64,000 nucleotides of DNA from Buchnera aphidicola (Chaetogeoica yunlongensis) (GTDB lineage Bacteria > Pseudomonadota > Gammaproteobacteria > Enterobacterales > Enterobacteriaceae), in the NCBI GenBank assembly GCA_039829965.1, contig CP139909.1:186001-250000 (forward strand), given 5' to 3'. Positions 10,112-20,713 of the stretch are shown here, one piece after another. The position numbers and the translations under genes were made by a program. Within the stretch, counting starts at the first letter, position 1. Each line of letters starts with the position of its first letter. The notes under the pieces are model-generated. The model ran no database searches. It saw nothing but the letters and a program-made list of their open reading frames with translations, and was not told the DNA's origin.

Positions 10112-10783
10112 CTAGTCAAGTAATTTAGTATGATTTCTATCATTGGGTGGCCAACCGCCCAATGTTTTCCATCGATTTACAATTAAACAAAATAATTCGG
10201 CTGTTTTTTGTGTATCATATAAAGCAGAATGCGCTTGATTATTATCAAAAGTTAATCCAATTGATTTACAAGCGCGTGCAAGAACGGTTTGACCTAATGC
10301 TAATCCACTTAATGTAGCTGTATCAAATATAACAAATGAGTGAAAAGGATTGTTTTTTATTCCTGTTCGTGTTATAGCAGCAGTTAAAAAATTATAGTCA
10401 AAAATGGCATTATGAGCAACTATAATACTTTTTGTACATTTATTTAATTTAATTTCTTTTTTAATTAAATTAAATATAGAATTAAGAGCTTTATATTCGC
10501 TAACTGCACCTCTGAGTGGGCTAAATGGATCTATTCCATGAAATAAAATTGAATTTTTATCTATTTTAGCTCCTTTAAAAGGTTTAATATGAAAATGTAA
10601 TAAATGTTCTTTTTCTAGAAATCCTAATTTATTCATTTTAAGTGTCATAATAGCTATTTCTAATATAGCATCGGTTTTTGGATTAAATCCTGCTGTTTCT
10701 ATATCCAGTACTACTGGATAAAATGTTCTAAATCTTTTTCTTAAAAAATAATTTGAATTATTATATTGCATGTAGAGTCTCAT
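10112..10783 (-). CDS. rnt: Ribonuclease T
   Basis: RNase T is a DEDD-family 3'-5' exoribonuclease that trims the 3' ends of tRNAs and other stable RNAs. The protein has 223 residues (E. coli 215). The first acidic pair is D27/E29 in [11 protein letters not shown]. The third acidic residue lies in [10 protein letters not shown], and the final [10 protein letters not shown] supplies the catalytic His and Asp. The C-terminus [12 protein letters not shown] matches E. coli. An in-frame ATG four codons downstream (10771) is an alternative start; neither has a strong ribosome-binding site. It is convergent with grxD. Confidence 0.94.
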   Translation of the reverse strand: MRLYMQYNNSNYFLRKRFRTFYPVVLDIETAGFNPKTDAILEIAIMTLKMNKLGFLEKEHLLHFHIKPFKGAKIDKNSILFHGIDPFSPLRGAVSEYKALNSIFNLIKKEIKLNKCTKSIIVAHNAIFDYNFLTAAITRTGIKNNPFHSFVIFDTATLSGLALGQTVLARACKSIGLTFDNNQAHSALYDTQKTAELFCLIVNRWKTLGGWPPNDRNHTKLLD

Positions 10784-10990
10784 TTTTAAAAATTTATTAA
10801 AGATGTTTATATTTTTATATAAAATATATTTTAATTTTACTATAAAATTTATAGAATTTAAATGGTAATATTGATACTATAGACTTTAATTTATTAAATA
10901 AATAAAATTTTATGTTATTAAATTAGAGTTTAGAATTTTATTTATAGGTTGATCTTTGTTTGTGTAAAAAATAAAAGAGGTGCTTGAAAT

Positions 10991-11608
10991 ATGGTGTATA
11001 AATTACCGTCATTAAAATATTCTTATGATGCTTTAGAACCACATTTTGATGAAGAAACAATGAGAATTCATCATACTAAACATCATCAAACATATATAAA
11101 TAATACCAATAATATTCTTATAAATACTTCTTATTGCAATTTATCTATTCAGGAATTAGTTTCAAATTTAAATATAATGGTTATTGACAATAAATTATCA
11201 CTACAAAATAATTCCGGAGGACATCTTAACCATACTTTATTTTGGACTGGGTTAAAAACTAATTCTATTTTAAATTGTGATTTTGAAGATGTATTAAAGA
11301 AAAATTTTGGATCATTTGAGAGTTTTAAAAATGCTTTTGAACAGAAAGCTATGAATCATTTTGGTTCTGGTTGGATATGGTTAATTAAGCGGGATGATAA
11401 TACTTTATATATTGCTTCAACTATTAATCAAAATAATCCATTGATGGGAATAAAAATATCAGGTGTTTCAGGAAAACCTATTTTAGGTTTAGATCTATGG
11501 GAACATGCATATTATTTAAAATACAAAAATAATCGTATAGATTATATTAATTCATTTTGGAACGTAGTTAATTGGGATGAAATTAGTACTAGATTTTTTG
11601 AAAAATAA
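10991..11608 (+). CDS. sodA: Superoxide dismutase [Mn]
   Basis: SodA converts superoxide to oxygen and hydrogen peroxide. The protein has 205 residues (E. coli 206). The metal ligands are visible: H27 in RIHHTKHH, a His in [10 protein letters not shown], and Asp plus His in [19 protein letters not shown] and NSGGHLNH support the manganese rather than the iron type, though metal choice cannot be settled by reading. AGAGG precedes the ATG at a normal distance. The peroxide it makes is a substrate for the peroxiredoxin at 6.0 kb. Confidence 0.95.
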   Translation: MVYKLPSLKYSYDALEPHFDEETMRIHHTKHHQTYINNTNNILINTSYCNLSIQELVSNLNIMVIDNKLSLQNNSGGHLNHTLFWTGLKTNSILNCDFEDVLKKNFGSFESFKNAFEQKAMNHFGSGWIWLIKRDDNTLYIASTINQNNPLMGIKISGVSGKPILGLDLWEHAYYLKYKNNRIDYINSFWNVVNWDEISTRFFEK

Positions 11609-11701
11609 ATTTAACGCTTATAGTTTTAAAATATTTAAAAGTGACAGTGTTATGTTAATATATTTTTGATATAGAATAAATAAATTTATATTTTTTTTAA
11701 A

Positions 11702-12325
11702 ATGGAAAAATATTTGAAGAGAGTTAAATTAATAGTTGGTTTAGCTAATCCAATTGAAAAATATGATCATACTCGTCATAATATTGGGGCGTGGTTTATT
11801 CAAGAATTAGCTTTTAAATATAATAAAAAATTAAAAAAAAATAAAAAATTTTTAGGTTATTTTTCTAAAATCGATCTCTTGTCTAAAGAGATCTATTTAT
11901 TGATTCCAAATACGTTTATGAATTTAAGTGGTGTATCAGTATCTTCTATATTAAAATATTATAATATAAAATTAAATGAAATATTAGTAGTACATGATGA
12001 ATTAGATTTAATGCCAGGTGTTTTAAAATTTAAATTAGGATGTTCTCATAATGGACATAATGGACTGAGAAATATTATTTCTATATTAGGTAGTAATATA
12101 AATTTTTTAAGAGTTAGAATTGGTATTGGTCGACCTAAAAACATATATGAAAAAATTTCAAATTTTGTTTTATCTAGACCTACAAAATCTGAATTAATAT
12201 TAATTAAACAATCGATATATAATTCAATAAATACTTTTTGTTATTTAATAGAAAATGATAATAATATTTCTATGAATAGTATTTTAGATATTAATTTGAG
12301 ACTTGATTTTAATAGAAAACTATAA
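11702..12325 (+). CDS. pth: Peptidyl-tRNA hydrolase
   Basis: Pth cleaves peptidyl-tRNA released from stalled ribosomes and recycles the tRNA. The protein has 207 residues (E. coli 194). The active-site motif GLANPIEKYDHTRHNIGAW carries the catalytic His, and VVHDELDL carries the conserved Asp. The substrate loop GHNGLRNI and RIGIGRP follow. No clear ribosome-binding site is visible before the ATG, but the N-terminus aligns well. ychF follows 32 bases downstream, the same pairing as in E. coli, so the two are probably cotranscribed. Confidence 0.95.
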   Translation: MEKYLKRVKLIVGLANPIEKYDHTRHNIGAWFIQELAFKYNKKLKKNKKFLGYFSKIDLLSKEIYLLIPNTFMNLSGVSVSSILKYYNIKLNEILVVHDELDLMPGVLKFKLGCSHNGHNGLRNIISILGSNINFLRVRIGIGRPKNIYEKISNFVLSRPTKSELILIKQSIYNSINTFCYLIENDNNISMNSILDINLRLDFNRKL

Positions 12326-12357
12326 ATGATATTTGTTATAGTAAGGTTAAATATATT

Positions 12358-13452
12358 ATGGAAGTGAAATTTGGTTTAGTAGGTTTACCTAATGTAGGAA
12401 AGTCTACTATTTTTAATGTATTAACTAGATTAAAAATTCCAGCAGAAAATTTTCCCTTTTGTACTATTAAACCTAATATTGGTAAAGTTCCAATTTTTGA
12501 TAGTCGTCTTTTTAAACTTTCTAAAATAGTTTTATCAGATAAAGTTATTCCAATTATTATTGAATTAGTAGATATTGCTGGATTAGTAAAAAATGCACAT
12601 AAAGGTGAAGGATTAGGTAATCAGTTTTTAGATCATATTAAAGATACTAATGTTATACTTCATGTTGTGCGTTGTTTTAAAAATGATAATGTCACTCATA
12701 TTTATGGAAAGATAGAACCTATACAAGACATTAATGTTATTAATTTAGAGCTTATATTAGCAGATCTTGAAGTATGTCATAATAGACTTATTAAACTTAA
12801 AAAAATAAATTTATTTGATACAAATTCAAAGATTAAAAAAGAAATATTAATGTTAAAGCGTTTTATTGATCATTTAGAACGAAATAGAAGTTTAAGATCT
12901 TTAAATTTAACAACAGAAGATTTTTTTTTAGTAAATCATTTAAGATTAATTACATTAAAACCTATGATATATATTTTAAATATGAATAGAGAAAGTATGT
13001 TTAATAATATATATGAAAAAGAAACTATTAATTTTATACGAGGTGAATGTAATGCTGCAGTAGTTAAGATATTTTTAGATGAAATGAATGATATTTTGCA
13101 AGATAATTTATTGAATAAAAATACTTTATTTTCTAAGAAAAATATAATCAATGAAAAATTAAATGAAATTTTTTTGTTAGGATTTCATTCATTAAATTTA
13201 GTGACTTTTTTTACAGCAGGCTCTAAAGAAGTTAGAGCTTGGATAACTACTAAAAATTCGTTTATTTATAAATCTGTAAAATGTATTCATTCTGATTTTA
13301 GTAGGGGTTTTATTAGAGCTCAGATAATTTCTTATTGTGATTTTATTAAATATGGTGATAAACAATCTAAAAAATTAGGAAAAATGAAAACAGTAGGAAA
13401 GAAATATTTTATTTGTGATGGTGATATTGTTTACGTTTTATATAAAGTGTAA
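12358..13452 (+). CDS. ychF: Redox-regulated ATPase YchF (Obg-like)
   Basis: YchF (EngD) is a ribosome-associated P-loop NTPase of the OBG family that prefers ATP. The protein has 364 residues (E. coli 363). The order is G1 loop GLPNVGKST near the N-terminus, G3 DIAGLVKNAHKGEGLGNQFL, a coiled-coil insertion (about residues 130-200) and the C-terminal TGS domain (LVTFFTAGSKEVRAW, HSDFSRGFIRAQI). AAGG lies upstream of the ATG. It is second in the pth-ychF pair and converges with thrC. A T9 run at 12941-12949 is in frame. Confidence 0.95.
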   Translation: MEVKFGLVGLPNVGKSTIFNVLTRLKIPAENFPFCTIKPNIGKVPIFDSRLFKLSKIVLSDKVIPIIIELVDIAGLVKNAHKGEGLGNQFLDHIKDTNVILHVVRCFKNDNVTHIYGKIEPIQDINVINLELILADLEVCHNRLIKLKKINLFDTNSKIKKEILMLKRFIDHLERNRSLRSLNLTTEDFFLVNHLRLITLKPMIYILNMNRESMFNNIYEKETINFIRGECNAAVVKIFLDEMNDILQDNLLNKNTLFSKKNIINEKLNEIFLLGFHSLNLVTFFTAGSKEVRAWITTKNSFIYKSVKCIHSDFSRGFIRAQIISYCDFIKYGDKQSKKLGKMKTVGKKYFICDGDIVYVLYKV

Positions 13453-13491
13453 ATTTTTATATGAGTATTATTTTTCGTAATTTTATTTGTA

Positions 13492-13516
13492 TATAGAGAG
13501 AAAATCTCTCTCTATA
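13492..13516. terminator. Hairpin between convergent ychF and thrC
   Basis: A perfect 9-bp inverted repeat (TATAGAGAG at 13492-13500, CTCTCTATA at 13508-13516, 7-nt loop) lies in the 75-base gap between the ends of ychF and thrC. It has four G-C pairs, which is uncommon for this genome. No long U run follows on either strand, so termination is inferred mainly from its position. Confidence 0.55.
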
Positions 13517-13527
13517 AAATAACTAGA

Positions 13528-14820
13528 TTATTTTGTTAGTAAGAAGTTTCTTAATTTTACAAAATCTGGATTTATATTGTAGGATAAGAGTGGTAGTTTA
13601 ATTGGATTACGTAGTTCTGATGGTAACAACAAGTTAATATTTAATATTTTTTCTATAGTGTTTTTAAATTTTGCAGGATGAGCTGTTCCTAAAAACAATC
13701 CAAATTCATTTTTTTTTAATTTATGTTTTAATGTATAATATGCTATTGCTGCATGAGGTTCTGATATATAACCTAATTGAGCTAATTCCTTTAAACTGTC
13801 TTTAGTTAGTTCATCTGATATACTTTTGAATTTTAAATCTTGTAACAACCATTTTTTTCGTTTAAATAATTCTTCTACTCTTATCCAATTGTTAGGTTGA
13901 CTAATGTCCATAGCATTGGAAATAGTAGATATGGTAGGATAAGGTTTCCAAACACCTGTTTTAAGAAAGCGTGGAACTGTATCGTTTAAATTTGTAGATG
14001 CAATGAATGATTTTATAGGTAATCCTAATGATTTCGATAATAGTCCAGCTGTTAGATTTCCAAAATTCCCGCATGGTACAGAGATGATTAAATTATTTTT
14101 TTGTTTTTTATTTATTAAGGAAAACGCTTCGAAATAGTAACAAATTTGTGCTAATAGTCGACTAATATTAATAGAATTTGCTGAATTTAAACCTATTTCT
14201 TTTTTTAATTCGATATCGTTGAATGCTTGTTTAACTAGATTTTGACATTCATCAAAACTTCCGTTGATTGAAATAGTTGTAATGTTTTCACCTAGAGTAC
14301 AAAATAATTTTTCTTGTAATTGACTTATTTTTCCTTTTGGATATAAGATAATAACTCTTACGTTTTTCATTTTAAAAAAGGCATGTGCTACTGCTGCTCC
14401 TGTATCTCCTGATGTAGCTGTTAAAATAGTAATAGTATCATTTTTATCGCAATTTAAAAAAGATATAATTTGAGCCATAAATCTAGCTCCAAAATCTTTA
14501 AAAGCTAAGGTAGGGCCATGAAATAGTTCTAAACAAGCGATATTTTTAGATACAAATACTATTTTAGGTGCTGTAAACGAAAATGCATTTTTGACCAGTG
14601 TTTGTAATTTATAATAATTAATTTCATTTCCAATCAGCATGGATAGAATTTTACTACTACGTTTTAAAAAATTCATGTTGAGTAGTTGTGTAAGGTCTTC
14701 GTTGTTGAGGATTGGTAATTTTTTAGGGAAAAATAATCCTTGATTTTTACCTAAACCCAATTTTACAGCTTGAGAAAAATTAACTATTTCGTTATTGTTT
14801 TTAAGATTATATAATTTCAT
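13528..14820 (-). CDS. thrC: Threonine synthase
   Basis: ThrC, a PLP enzyme, converts O-phosphohomoserine to threonine, the last step of threonine synthesis. The protein has 430 residues (E. coli 428). The PLP lysine is in LAFKDFGARFMA; TATSGDTGAAVAHAF and the phosphate-binding VPCGNFGNLTAG loop are intact. The N-terminus MKLYNLKNNNEIVNFSQAV matches E. coli. It begins directly after the thrB stop, so it is translated as the last gene of thrA-thrB-thrC. The product is an essential amino acid for the aphid host. Confidence 0.97.
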   Translation of the reverse strand: MKLYNLKNNNEIVNFSQAVKLGLGKNQGLFFPKKLPILNNEDLTQLLNMNFLKRSSKILSMLIGNEINYYKLQTLVKNAFSFTAPKIVFVSKNIACLELFHGPTLAFKDFGARFMAQIISFLNCDKNDTITILTATSGDTGAAVAHAFFKMKNVRVIILYPKGKISQLQEKLFCTLGENITTISINGSFDECQNLVKQAFNDIELKKEIGLNSANSINISRLLAQICYYFEAFSLINKKQKNNLIISVPCGNFGNLTAGLLSKSLGLPIKSFIASTNLNDTVPRFLKTGVWKPYPTISTISNAMDISQPNNWIRVEELFKRKKWLLQDLKFKSISDELTKDSLKELAQLGYISEPHAAIAYYTLKHKLKKNEFGLFLGTAHPAKFKNTIEKILNINLLLPSELRNPIKLPLLSYNINPDFVKLRNFLLTK

Positions 14821-15753
14821 TTATAGTCCTATAGTACGAGCTCCAATGGTATCTAACTTACAAATATGAACGAATCCCTGATCGTTTTGAAGATAATTTT
14901 TAGTTAACCATTTAGAAATTTTATTAGAAACGTTTAGATTATCTGAAATTGCAAAAATTGTAGGTCCTGATCCAGAAATTCCACATGCAATTGCTCCTAT
15001 ATTTTTAATTTTTTGCTTTGTTTCTATAAAATTAGGAAGTAATTTCATTCTGTAAGGTTCAGCAATGACATCATTTATTAACATTGAAGCAAGACGTGGT
15101 TGATTGGTATATATAGCATGAATGAATCCAGCCAAATTTTGGCTATGTTGTATACAGATTTCTTTGCTGTATTTTAATGGTAATAAATTCCTGGCTTTTT
15201 CTGTGGATACTTTTAGACCTGGCCAGGCAATAATCCAAAACCAATCTTTAAAAATTGATATATTTTGACATATTATATTATTTTTTTTTATAATTAATTG
15301 TAGTCCTCCTAAATATGCTGGAGCAACATTATCATAATGTGTACTTCCTGAAATTTCTCCTTCTAATTTCCCCATTAGTTTTAGTAGTTTAATATTATTA
15401 ATAGGATTATTAAAAAATTTGTTCATAGCAACTATTGTCGCTACAATAGAACAAGCACTCGATCCTAAACCTGATCCTATAGGCATGTTTTTTTCAAGAA
15501 TAATTGAAATAGGAAGAGTTCTTTTTAATATAGAACAAAACAGATTCCAACATTTCCATACTATATTTTTATTAACATCAACAGGTAATTGATATGAAAA
15601 TATACCTTTATTTATTAAATTAAATTTTTTGGCAGTAGTAATAGTTATGAAATCTCCTAAATAAGAGCCATCTATTGGTGCAATAGCTGCACCTAGAATA
15701 TCAAAACCTACTCCTACATTTCCAATGGATGCAGGAGCATAAACTTTTATCAT
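14821..15753 (-). CDS. thrB: Homoserine kinase
   Basis: ThrB phosphorylates homoserine with ATP; it belongs to the GHMP kinase family. From the chosen start it has 310 residues, the same as E. coli, and begins [18 protein letters not shown]. The ATP-binding motif is [13 protein letters not shown] and the third GHMP motif is [12 protein letters not shown]. The open frame extends 14 codons upstream into the thrA end. The ATG at 15753 is chosen because AAGGA precedes it and it matches the family start. It lies 19 bases after thrA and abuts thrC. Confidence 0.96.
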   Translation of the reverse strand: MIKVYAPASIGNVGVGFDILGAAIAPIDGSYLGDFITITTAKKFNLINKGIFSYQLPVDVNKNIVWKCWNLFCSILKRTLPISIILEKNMPIGSGLGSSACSIVATIVAMNKFFNNPINNIKLLKLMGKLEGEISGSTHYDNVAPAYLGGLQLIIKKNNIICQNISIFKDWFWIIAWPGLKVSTEKARNLLPLKYSKEICIQHSQNLAGFIHAIYTNQPRLASMLINDVIAEPYRMKLLPNFIETKQKIKNIGAIACGISGSGPTIFAISDNLNVSNKISKWLTKNYLQNDQGFVHICKLDTIGARTIGL

Positions 15754-15772
15754 TTTTAATTTTCCTTGTATA

Positions 15773-18226
15773 TTATGATAATATTCGAAGTACATCAGAA
15801 AATATACCTGATGCTGTTACGTTGTTTCCAGCTCCGTAACCTCTTAAAATTAGCGGAAGTGGTTGATAGTATTTACTATAAAATACTAATGCATTTTCTC
15901 CATTTTTAACGTTATATAATGGATCATTTTTATGAACTTCATCTAATTTAACTTGACAATTTCCATCTTTGTTTATTATTCCAATAAATTTTAAATGATT
16001 GCCTGATTTTTTTGCTTTTTTAACTTTATTTAAAAATGTTTCATCTAAATCTTTTAGTTTAATTATAAAATCATTTACGTTGGATATTTTATAAAGTTCT
16101 TTGGGCAATAGAGGTTCAATTTTTATATCTTTTAATTCTAGTTCATATCCTACTTCTCTAGCTAAGATTAATAGTTTTCGTGCGACATCAATTCCAGATA
16201 GATCGTCTTTTGGATGTGGTTCAGTTAATCCTAGAGTTTGCGCTTTTTTTGTGGCTTGAGATAATGTGATACCATCTTCTAATTGACCAAAAATAAATGA
16301 TAATGATCCTGACAAAATTCCTTTAAAATGTATTAACTTATCTCCGGTATTTAGTAGTTGTTTTAGATTTTCTATTACAGGTAGTCCTGCTCCTACATTG
16401 GTATCGTAAAAAAATTTTTTTTTAGATGTTATTAATGCTGATCTTATTTTTTTATAGTAGATTAAATTTGAAGTATTAGCTTTTTTATTTGGAGTAACAA
16501 CGTGAAATCCAGCATTGATAAAGGATACATATTGATTTGCTATATTTTGATTTGATGTACAATCTATTATTGTTGGATTAATTAAATAATGATTTTTTAT
16601 CTTGTTAAGTAAATATTGAAGATTAAATGGATGTTGAATTTTGTTTATATTTTCTTCCCAATTTTTTAGATTTAGTCCATTTGGATTTATAATGCAGTTT
16701 TTAGAATTTGATATTCCAATAATTTTAAGAAATATATTTTTAGAATGTAGATATTGTGTTTGTTTTTTTAGTTGTTGTAAAAATGTTTTTCCAATTCCAC
16801 CTATGCCAATTAAAAATATTTCAATAGTATTTTTATTGCTAAATATTTCTTGATGTATAGCTCTCATTCCTAAGATGACGTTTTTGTTTTTTATTACTAT
16901 AGAAATGGAAAGTTTTGATGATCCTTTTGAAATTGCAATGGTGTTTATATTAACTTTTTTAAGTGATGAAAAAATTTTTTTAGAAATTTCAGTTTCTGAT
17001 TGTGTATTTGAATTTACAATAGAAATAGTTGCTAATTTATTTATTATTTTTATGGGTTTTAATAATTTATTTTTTAATTCGAATTCAAATGTATTGTTTA
17101 ATACATCTAAAGTTTTTTTAGATTCAGTAGTAAGTATACAAAAACTAATTGAGTTGTTGGCACTTGCTTGATTTATTATAATAACCCAAATTTTAGCTAA
17201 CGATATACAAGAGAAGATTCTTGGAATCACATCTATCATAGTATTTCTATTATAACTAGAAATTATAAACATGGTAACATCGTTAAGATAAGTAATACCT
17301 TTTATAGAATTACATTCATTATTATAGTTATTATGTACAATTTTAGTTCCAATAGCTGATGGATTATGTGTATTTTTTATTTTGCATAGAATGTTATATT
17401 TTTTTAATGGATATATAGTTCTTGGATGTAAAACTTTAGCTCCAAAATGGGATAGTTCTATTGCTTCTTGATAAGATAGAGTTGGCAATAATTTAGCATT
17501 AGAAATTATTTTTGGATCACATGTATATATTCCATCTACGTCTGTCCAAATTTCACACGTACTATTTTTGAAGCATGTTGATAATATAGCTGCAGAATAA
17601 TCTGATCCATTTCTTCCTAGTATTACTGTTTCTTGTTTTTTATTTCCAGCTGTGAAACCAGCCATTAGAATTATATGGTTTTTTGGGATATTCATAGAAT
17701 GAATTTTGGACTGAGATATCTTTATATCTATGCTAGCATTTAGATAATTATTTCCTTTTGCTAAAAATTTTTTAACAGGATTAATGATTGTAATATTATG
17801 TAATTTTGCTTTTAAAATTACATTAATAATAGCAACAGATAAATATTCTCCTAAACAAATTATTTTAGCTTTAATATTATCTGGACATTTTTTTAAAAAA
17901 TAAATTTCTTGAAATAGATGGTTAAGTTTTAAAAATTTGTTATTAATTATTTCTAGAATTTTTGTATCAATAATTTTTTTTTCTATTTGTTTAATATCAT
18001 AAACTAATTTTAAAAAAAAATTTTTGATTTCGTCAATTATAATTGAAATTTTTTTTTTGTCTTTTCGGTTATCGATGGTGGATACTAATAAATTAGTAAT
18101 TTTTTCTGGTGCTGATAATACTACAGCAACTTGTTCTGTTTGTGATTTTTTTTCGATAATAGTTACCACATTGAAAAAATTTTTTGCGTTAGATAATGAA
18201 GTTCCGCCAAATTTAAGTATTTTCAT
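15773..18226 (-). CDS. thrA: Bifunctional aspartokinase I / homoserine dehydrogenase I
   Basis: ThrA carries out the first step (aspartate to aspartyl phosphate) and third step (semialdehyde to homoserine) of the threonine pathway. The protein has 817 residues (E. coli 820). The kinase domain starts [14 protein letters not shown] and includes [13 protein letters not shown]. Two ACT-type regulatory segments span about residues 310-460. The NAD(P) fold [11 protein letters not shown] opens the dehydrogenase half, with [14 protein letters not shown] and the [11 protein letters not shown] substrate region. An A10 tract (plus-strand T10 near 18049-18058) is kept in frame here. Whether threonine inhibition is retained cannot be judged by reading. 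It heads the operon below a terminator-like hairpin. Confidence 0.97.
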   Translation of the reverse strand: MKILKFGGTSLSNAKNFFNVVTIIEKKSQTEQVAVVLSAPEKITNLLVSTIDNRKDKKKISIIIDEIKNFFLKLVYDIKQIEKKIIDTKILEIINNKFLKLNHLFQEIYFLKKCPDNIKAKIICLGEYLSVAIINVILKAKLHNITIINPVKKFLAKGNNYLNASIDIKISQSKIHSMNIPKNHIILMAGFTAGNKKQETVILGRNGSDYSAAILSTCFKNSTCEIWTDVDGIYTCDPKIISNAKLLPTLSYQEAIELSHFGAKVLHPRTIYPLKKYNILCKIKNTHNPSAIGTKIVHNNYNNECNSIKGITYLNDVTMFIISSYNRNTMIDVIPRIFSCISLAKIWVIIINQASANNSISFCILTTESKKTLDVLNNTFEFELKNKLLKPIKIINKLATISIVNSNTQSETEISKKIFSSLKKVNINTIAISKGSSKLSISIVIKNKNVILGMRAIHQEIFSNKNTIEIFLIGIGGIGKTFLQQLKKQTQYLHSKNIFLKIIGISNSKNCIINPNGLNLKNWEENINKIQHPFNLQYLLNKIKNHYLINPTIIDCTSNQNIANQYVSFINAGFHVVTPNKKANTSNLIYYKKIRSALITSKKKFFYDTNVGAGLPVIENLKQLLNTGDKLIHFKGILSGSLSFIFGQLEDGITLSQATKKAQTLGLTEPHPKDDLSGIDVARKLLILAREVGYELELKDIKIEPLLPKELYKISNVNDFIIKLKDLDETFLNKVKKAKKSGNHLKFIGIINKDGNCQVKLDEVHKNDPLYNVKNGENALVFYSKYYQPLPLILRGYGAGNNVTASGIFSDVLRILS

Positions 18227-18255
18227 ATTTATTTATTCTCTAACATATTTATATT

Positions 18256-18285
18256 AAAAAAGCTCACACTGATTAAAGTGTAAGC
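18256..18285 (-). promoter_or_regulatory. Attenuator-like terminator hairpin upstream of thrA
   Basis: On the minus strand a 9-bp stem (GCTTACACT pairing with AGTGTGAGC, one G-U) with loop TTAATC is followed at once by six Ts. It ends about 30 bases before the thrA ATG, the position of the E. coli thr attenuator. It is one of the best intrinsic-terminator shapes in the window. No leader peptide with Thr/Ile codons is seen in the 135 bases upstream, which hold no ATG, GTG or TTG start on that strand. It could be a relic attenuator or the terminator of a lost gene. Confidence 0.65.
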
Positions 18286-18938
18286 ATTAATTCTAATTTA
18301 GTTTTTTTTAGATTTTTGTACTATTTTTTTGTGATTATTTTAATAATAAAGATTAATTTAAATATAAATTTTAGATTGTATTAATGTAATAAATATTTAA
18401 GAGTATGTTTTTATTAATTTTTAATATATTTGTTAATAATAATTATAAATAGAATTTTAATATTATTATGTTTTTTTTTAAAGGAAATAATTATATTTAT
18501 TTAGAAATTCTGTTATTTAGTATAAGATTAAATGTCGATTTTAAAAATAGTGTAATTTTATTTTAAAGAATTGTTAAAAATTATTTTGGTTTTTAATGTT
18601 GAGAACATTTTTTAACAATAAAAATTTTATTTAGAAATTAATTTTTTATAACATAAAAAATATATTTTTAATTTTATTGAATTGATTTTAAAAATTTGTT
18701 AATTAATTTTATATCTTATAAAATAAATTTTAAAATTATATTTATTATAAATTATTTTATCAGTCTTTAGAATTGTTAATAAATGTTTTGTAAATGTACT
18801 TAAAAATTTTTAATTATAGTTTAATTATACTATTTTTTTTTAATTGAATTGTTTAAATGTTAATAATATGAACAATTGTTAATGAAATTAGATTATAAAA
18901 ATAACTGAATTATTAATATTTAAGTGTTATTTATTAGA
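18286..18938. other. Decayed spacer between thrA and dksA
   Basis: About 650 bases of extremely A+T-rich DNA with no ORF, RNA or repeat that I can support. In other Buchnera genomes hpt, panC and panB lie between thrA and dksA (established gene order), so this is most likely the eroded remains of one or more of these. I could not recognise any surviving fragment. The part next to thrA presumably carries the thr operon promoter. Confidence 0.5.
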
Positions 18939-18965
18939 AGTGAAACGGGTAATTTCCCGTTCACT
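18939..18965 (-). terminator. Hairpin downstream of dksA
   Basis: The arms AGTGAAACGGG (18939-18949) and CCCGTTCACT (18956-18965) pair with a single bulged A and a 6-nt loop, 25 bases beyond the dksA stop on the minus strand. The GC-rich core is unusual here. The following U tract is weak, so termination is inferred mainly from the stem and position. Confidence 0.6.
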
Positions 18966-18990
18966 AAAAGTGTATTATTTTTTATATTTT

Positions 18991-19446
18991 TTATCCTTGT
19001 GTTTGTTTTTCACGAATTTCGGAAAGTGTTTTACAATCTATACATAAATTAGCTGTTGGTCTAGCCTCGAGTCTTTTAATTCCTATTTCTATTCCACATG
19101 CATCGCAATATCCAAATTCTTTTGTTTCTACTTTATAAAGTGTTTTTTCAATTTTTTCTATTAATTTTCTTTCTCTATCTCGATGACGTAATTCGAAGCT
19201 AAATTCTTCTTCTTGTACAGCTCTATCTATTGGATCAGGATAATTTGTGGCTTTATCTTGTATATTTAGTTGCGTTGTAGAGATATCTGTTTTTAATTGA
19301 TTTTTCCAAGCAATAAGTATTTTTTTAAAATGATAAATTTGTTTAGGATTCATATATTTTTCATGTTTTTCATTTTGATAAGGTTGTACTCCTGCTATAA
19401 ATAATATATTTAATGATGATTGTTTTTTATTATTTTTTTGTTGCAT
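18991..19446 (-). CDS. dksA: RNA polymerase-binding transcription factor DksA
   Basis: DksA binds the RNA polymerase secondary channel and, with ppGpp, adjusts initiation at rRNA and biosynthetic promoters. From ATG 19446 it has 151 residues, the E. coli length, and starts [20 protein letters not shown]. The long coiled coil (about residues 33-108) has the tip region [17 protein letters not shown] with the conserved aspartates. The zinc finger CDACG...CIDC near the C-terminus has all four cysteines. A second ATG at 19461 would add five residues not found in E. coli. Its retention is notable in a genome with few regulators. Confidence 0.95.
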   Translation of the reverse strand: MQQKNNKKQSSLNILFIAGVQPYQNEKHEKYMNPKQIYHFKKILIAWKNQLKTDISTTQLNIQDKATNYPDPIDRAVQEEEFSFELRHRDRERKLIEKIEKTLYKVETKEFGYCDACGIEIGIKRLEARPTANLCIDCKTLSEIREKQTQG

Positions 19447-19687
19447 AAGGTTATATCTCATTTTGAAATTATATTAATTTGTTGTTGAGGATTATATAAT
19501 TTTTTTCGTACTTTCTATTTTTTAGTATTTTTGATAATATAAAAGTATATATTTTTTATAAATTTTAACAACTATATTTCATTTTATGTAATTAATACGT
19601 AACATGTGATTAAAATTATTTGTTTTTTTTTAATTACATAAAACCATTTTACAATTTTAACTGAATTTATTTTTTTATTTAAATCAA

Positions 19688-20485
19688 ATGAAAAAAAAAA
19701 TTTTTAAAGTAGCTTTAGGTATTGAATATAATGGTAGTGCTTATCATGGATGGCAATATCAAAGTTTTGCATCAAATATTCAAGAAAAAATAGAATTTGC
19801 ATTATCTATTATAGCTGATCATCCTATTCGAGTATATTGCGCAGGAAGAACTGATGCAGGTGTTCATAGTACTGGACAAGTAGTACATTTTTATACTTAT
19901 GCTATTAGAAGTAATTATTCTTGGGTCATTGGTGTAAATAGCTATTTACCTAATGATATTTCAGTAATATGGAAACATGATGTGCCTGACGATTTTCATG
20001 CACGTTATAGTGCGTTATCTCGTCGATATCGATATGTTATATACAATCATTACTACCGATCATCAATTTTTTATCAGGGATTATATTATTTCTATAAAAA
20101 ATTAAATATTACAAGTATGAATTTGGCAGCAAAATATTTAGTAGGAGAACATGATTTTACTGCATTTAGATCTAGTAGATGTCAATCTAATACTCCTATT
20201 AGAAGAATTTTATATTTAAATATTTTTAGAGTACAACGTAATTTAGTAATAATAGATATTATTGCTAATTCTTTTTTACATCATATGGTAAGAAAGATTG
20301 TTGGATGTTTATTGGAGGTAGGTACTTCTAGAAAAAAAGATTTTTGGATAAAAGATATTTTAAAGTCTAAAAATAAAAATTTTTCTATTTTAACAGTCAA
20401 ACCTAATGGATTATATTTAGTTCAAGTTACATATTCTTCTTTATTTAAATTACCGAATATCCCTATCGGCCCTTTTTTTATATGA
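19688..20485 (+). CDS. truA: tRNA pseudouridine(38-40) synthase TruA
   Basis: TruA isomerises uridines 38-40 in the tRNA anticodon arm. The protein has 265 residues (E. coli 270). The catalytic aspartate is D56 in CAGRTDAGVHSTGQV. Other family motifs are ARYSALSRRYRY and the C-terminal FLHHMVRKIVGCLLEVG. No clear ribosome-binding site precedes the ATG, which follows a long A/T tract. It is divergent from dksA. Confidence 0.95.
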   Translation: MKKKIFKVALGIEYNGSAYHGWQYQSFASNIQEKIEFALSIIADHPIRVYCAGRTDAGVHSTGQVVHFYTYAIRSNYSWVIGVNSYLPNDISVIWKHDVPDDFHARYSALSRRYRYVIYNHYYRSSIFYQGLYYFYKKLNITSMNLAAKYLVGEHDFTAFRSSRCQSNTPIRRILYLNIFRVQRNLVIIDIIANSFLHHMVRKIVGCLLEVGTSRKKDFWIKDILKSKNKNFSILTVKPNGLYLVQVTYSSLFKLPNIPIGPFFI

Positions 20486-20713
20486 ATTCTTTGTGGTGAG
20501 TTTTTAAAAATTTTATATATGATTTATATATCATACTAAATTTATTAATTTTATTTTTTTAGAATTTGAGTATAAAAGTTAAAATATTTTAAAATAAATT
20601 ATAAAATGATTGTTTTTAGATATTTTAAATATATTAGATAGTTTATTAATTTATATTATTTATTTAAAGTTTTATTTTAAGAATAAGAATAAGTAACTTT
20701 AATATAATAATGG

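Noticed and set aside
18283..18294. Tiny ORF (Met-Leu-Thr-Leu-stop) overlapping the thr hairpin as a leader peptide
   Set aside because: It lies inside the terminator stem with too few codons and no Thr/Ile run, so it cannot act like thrL.
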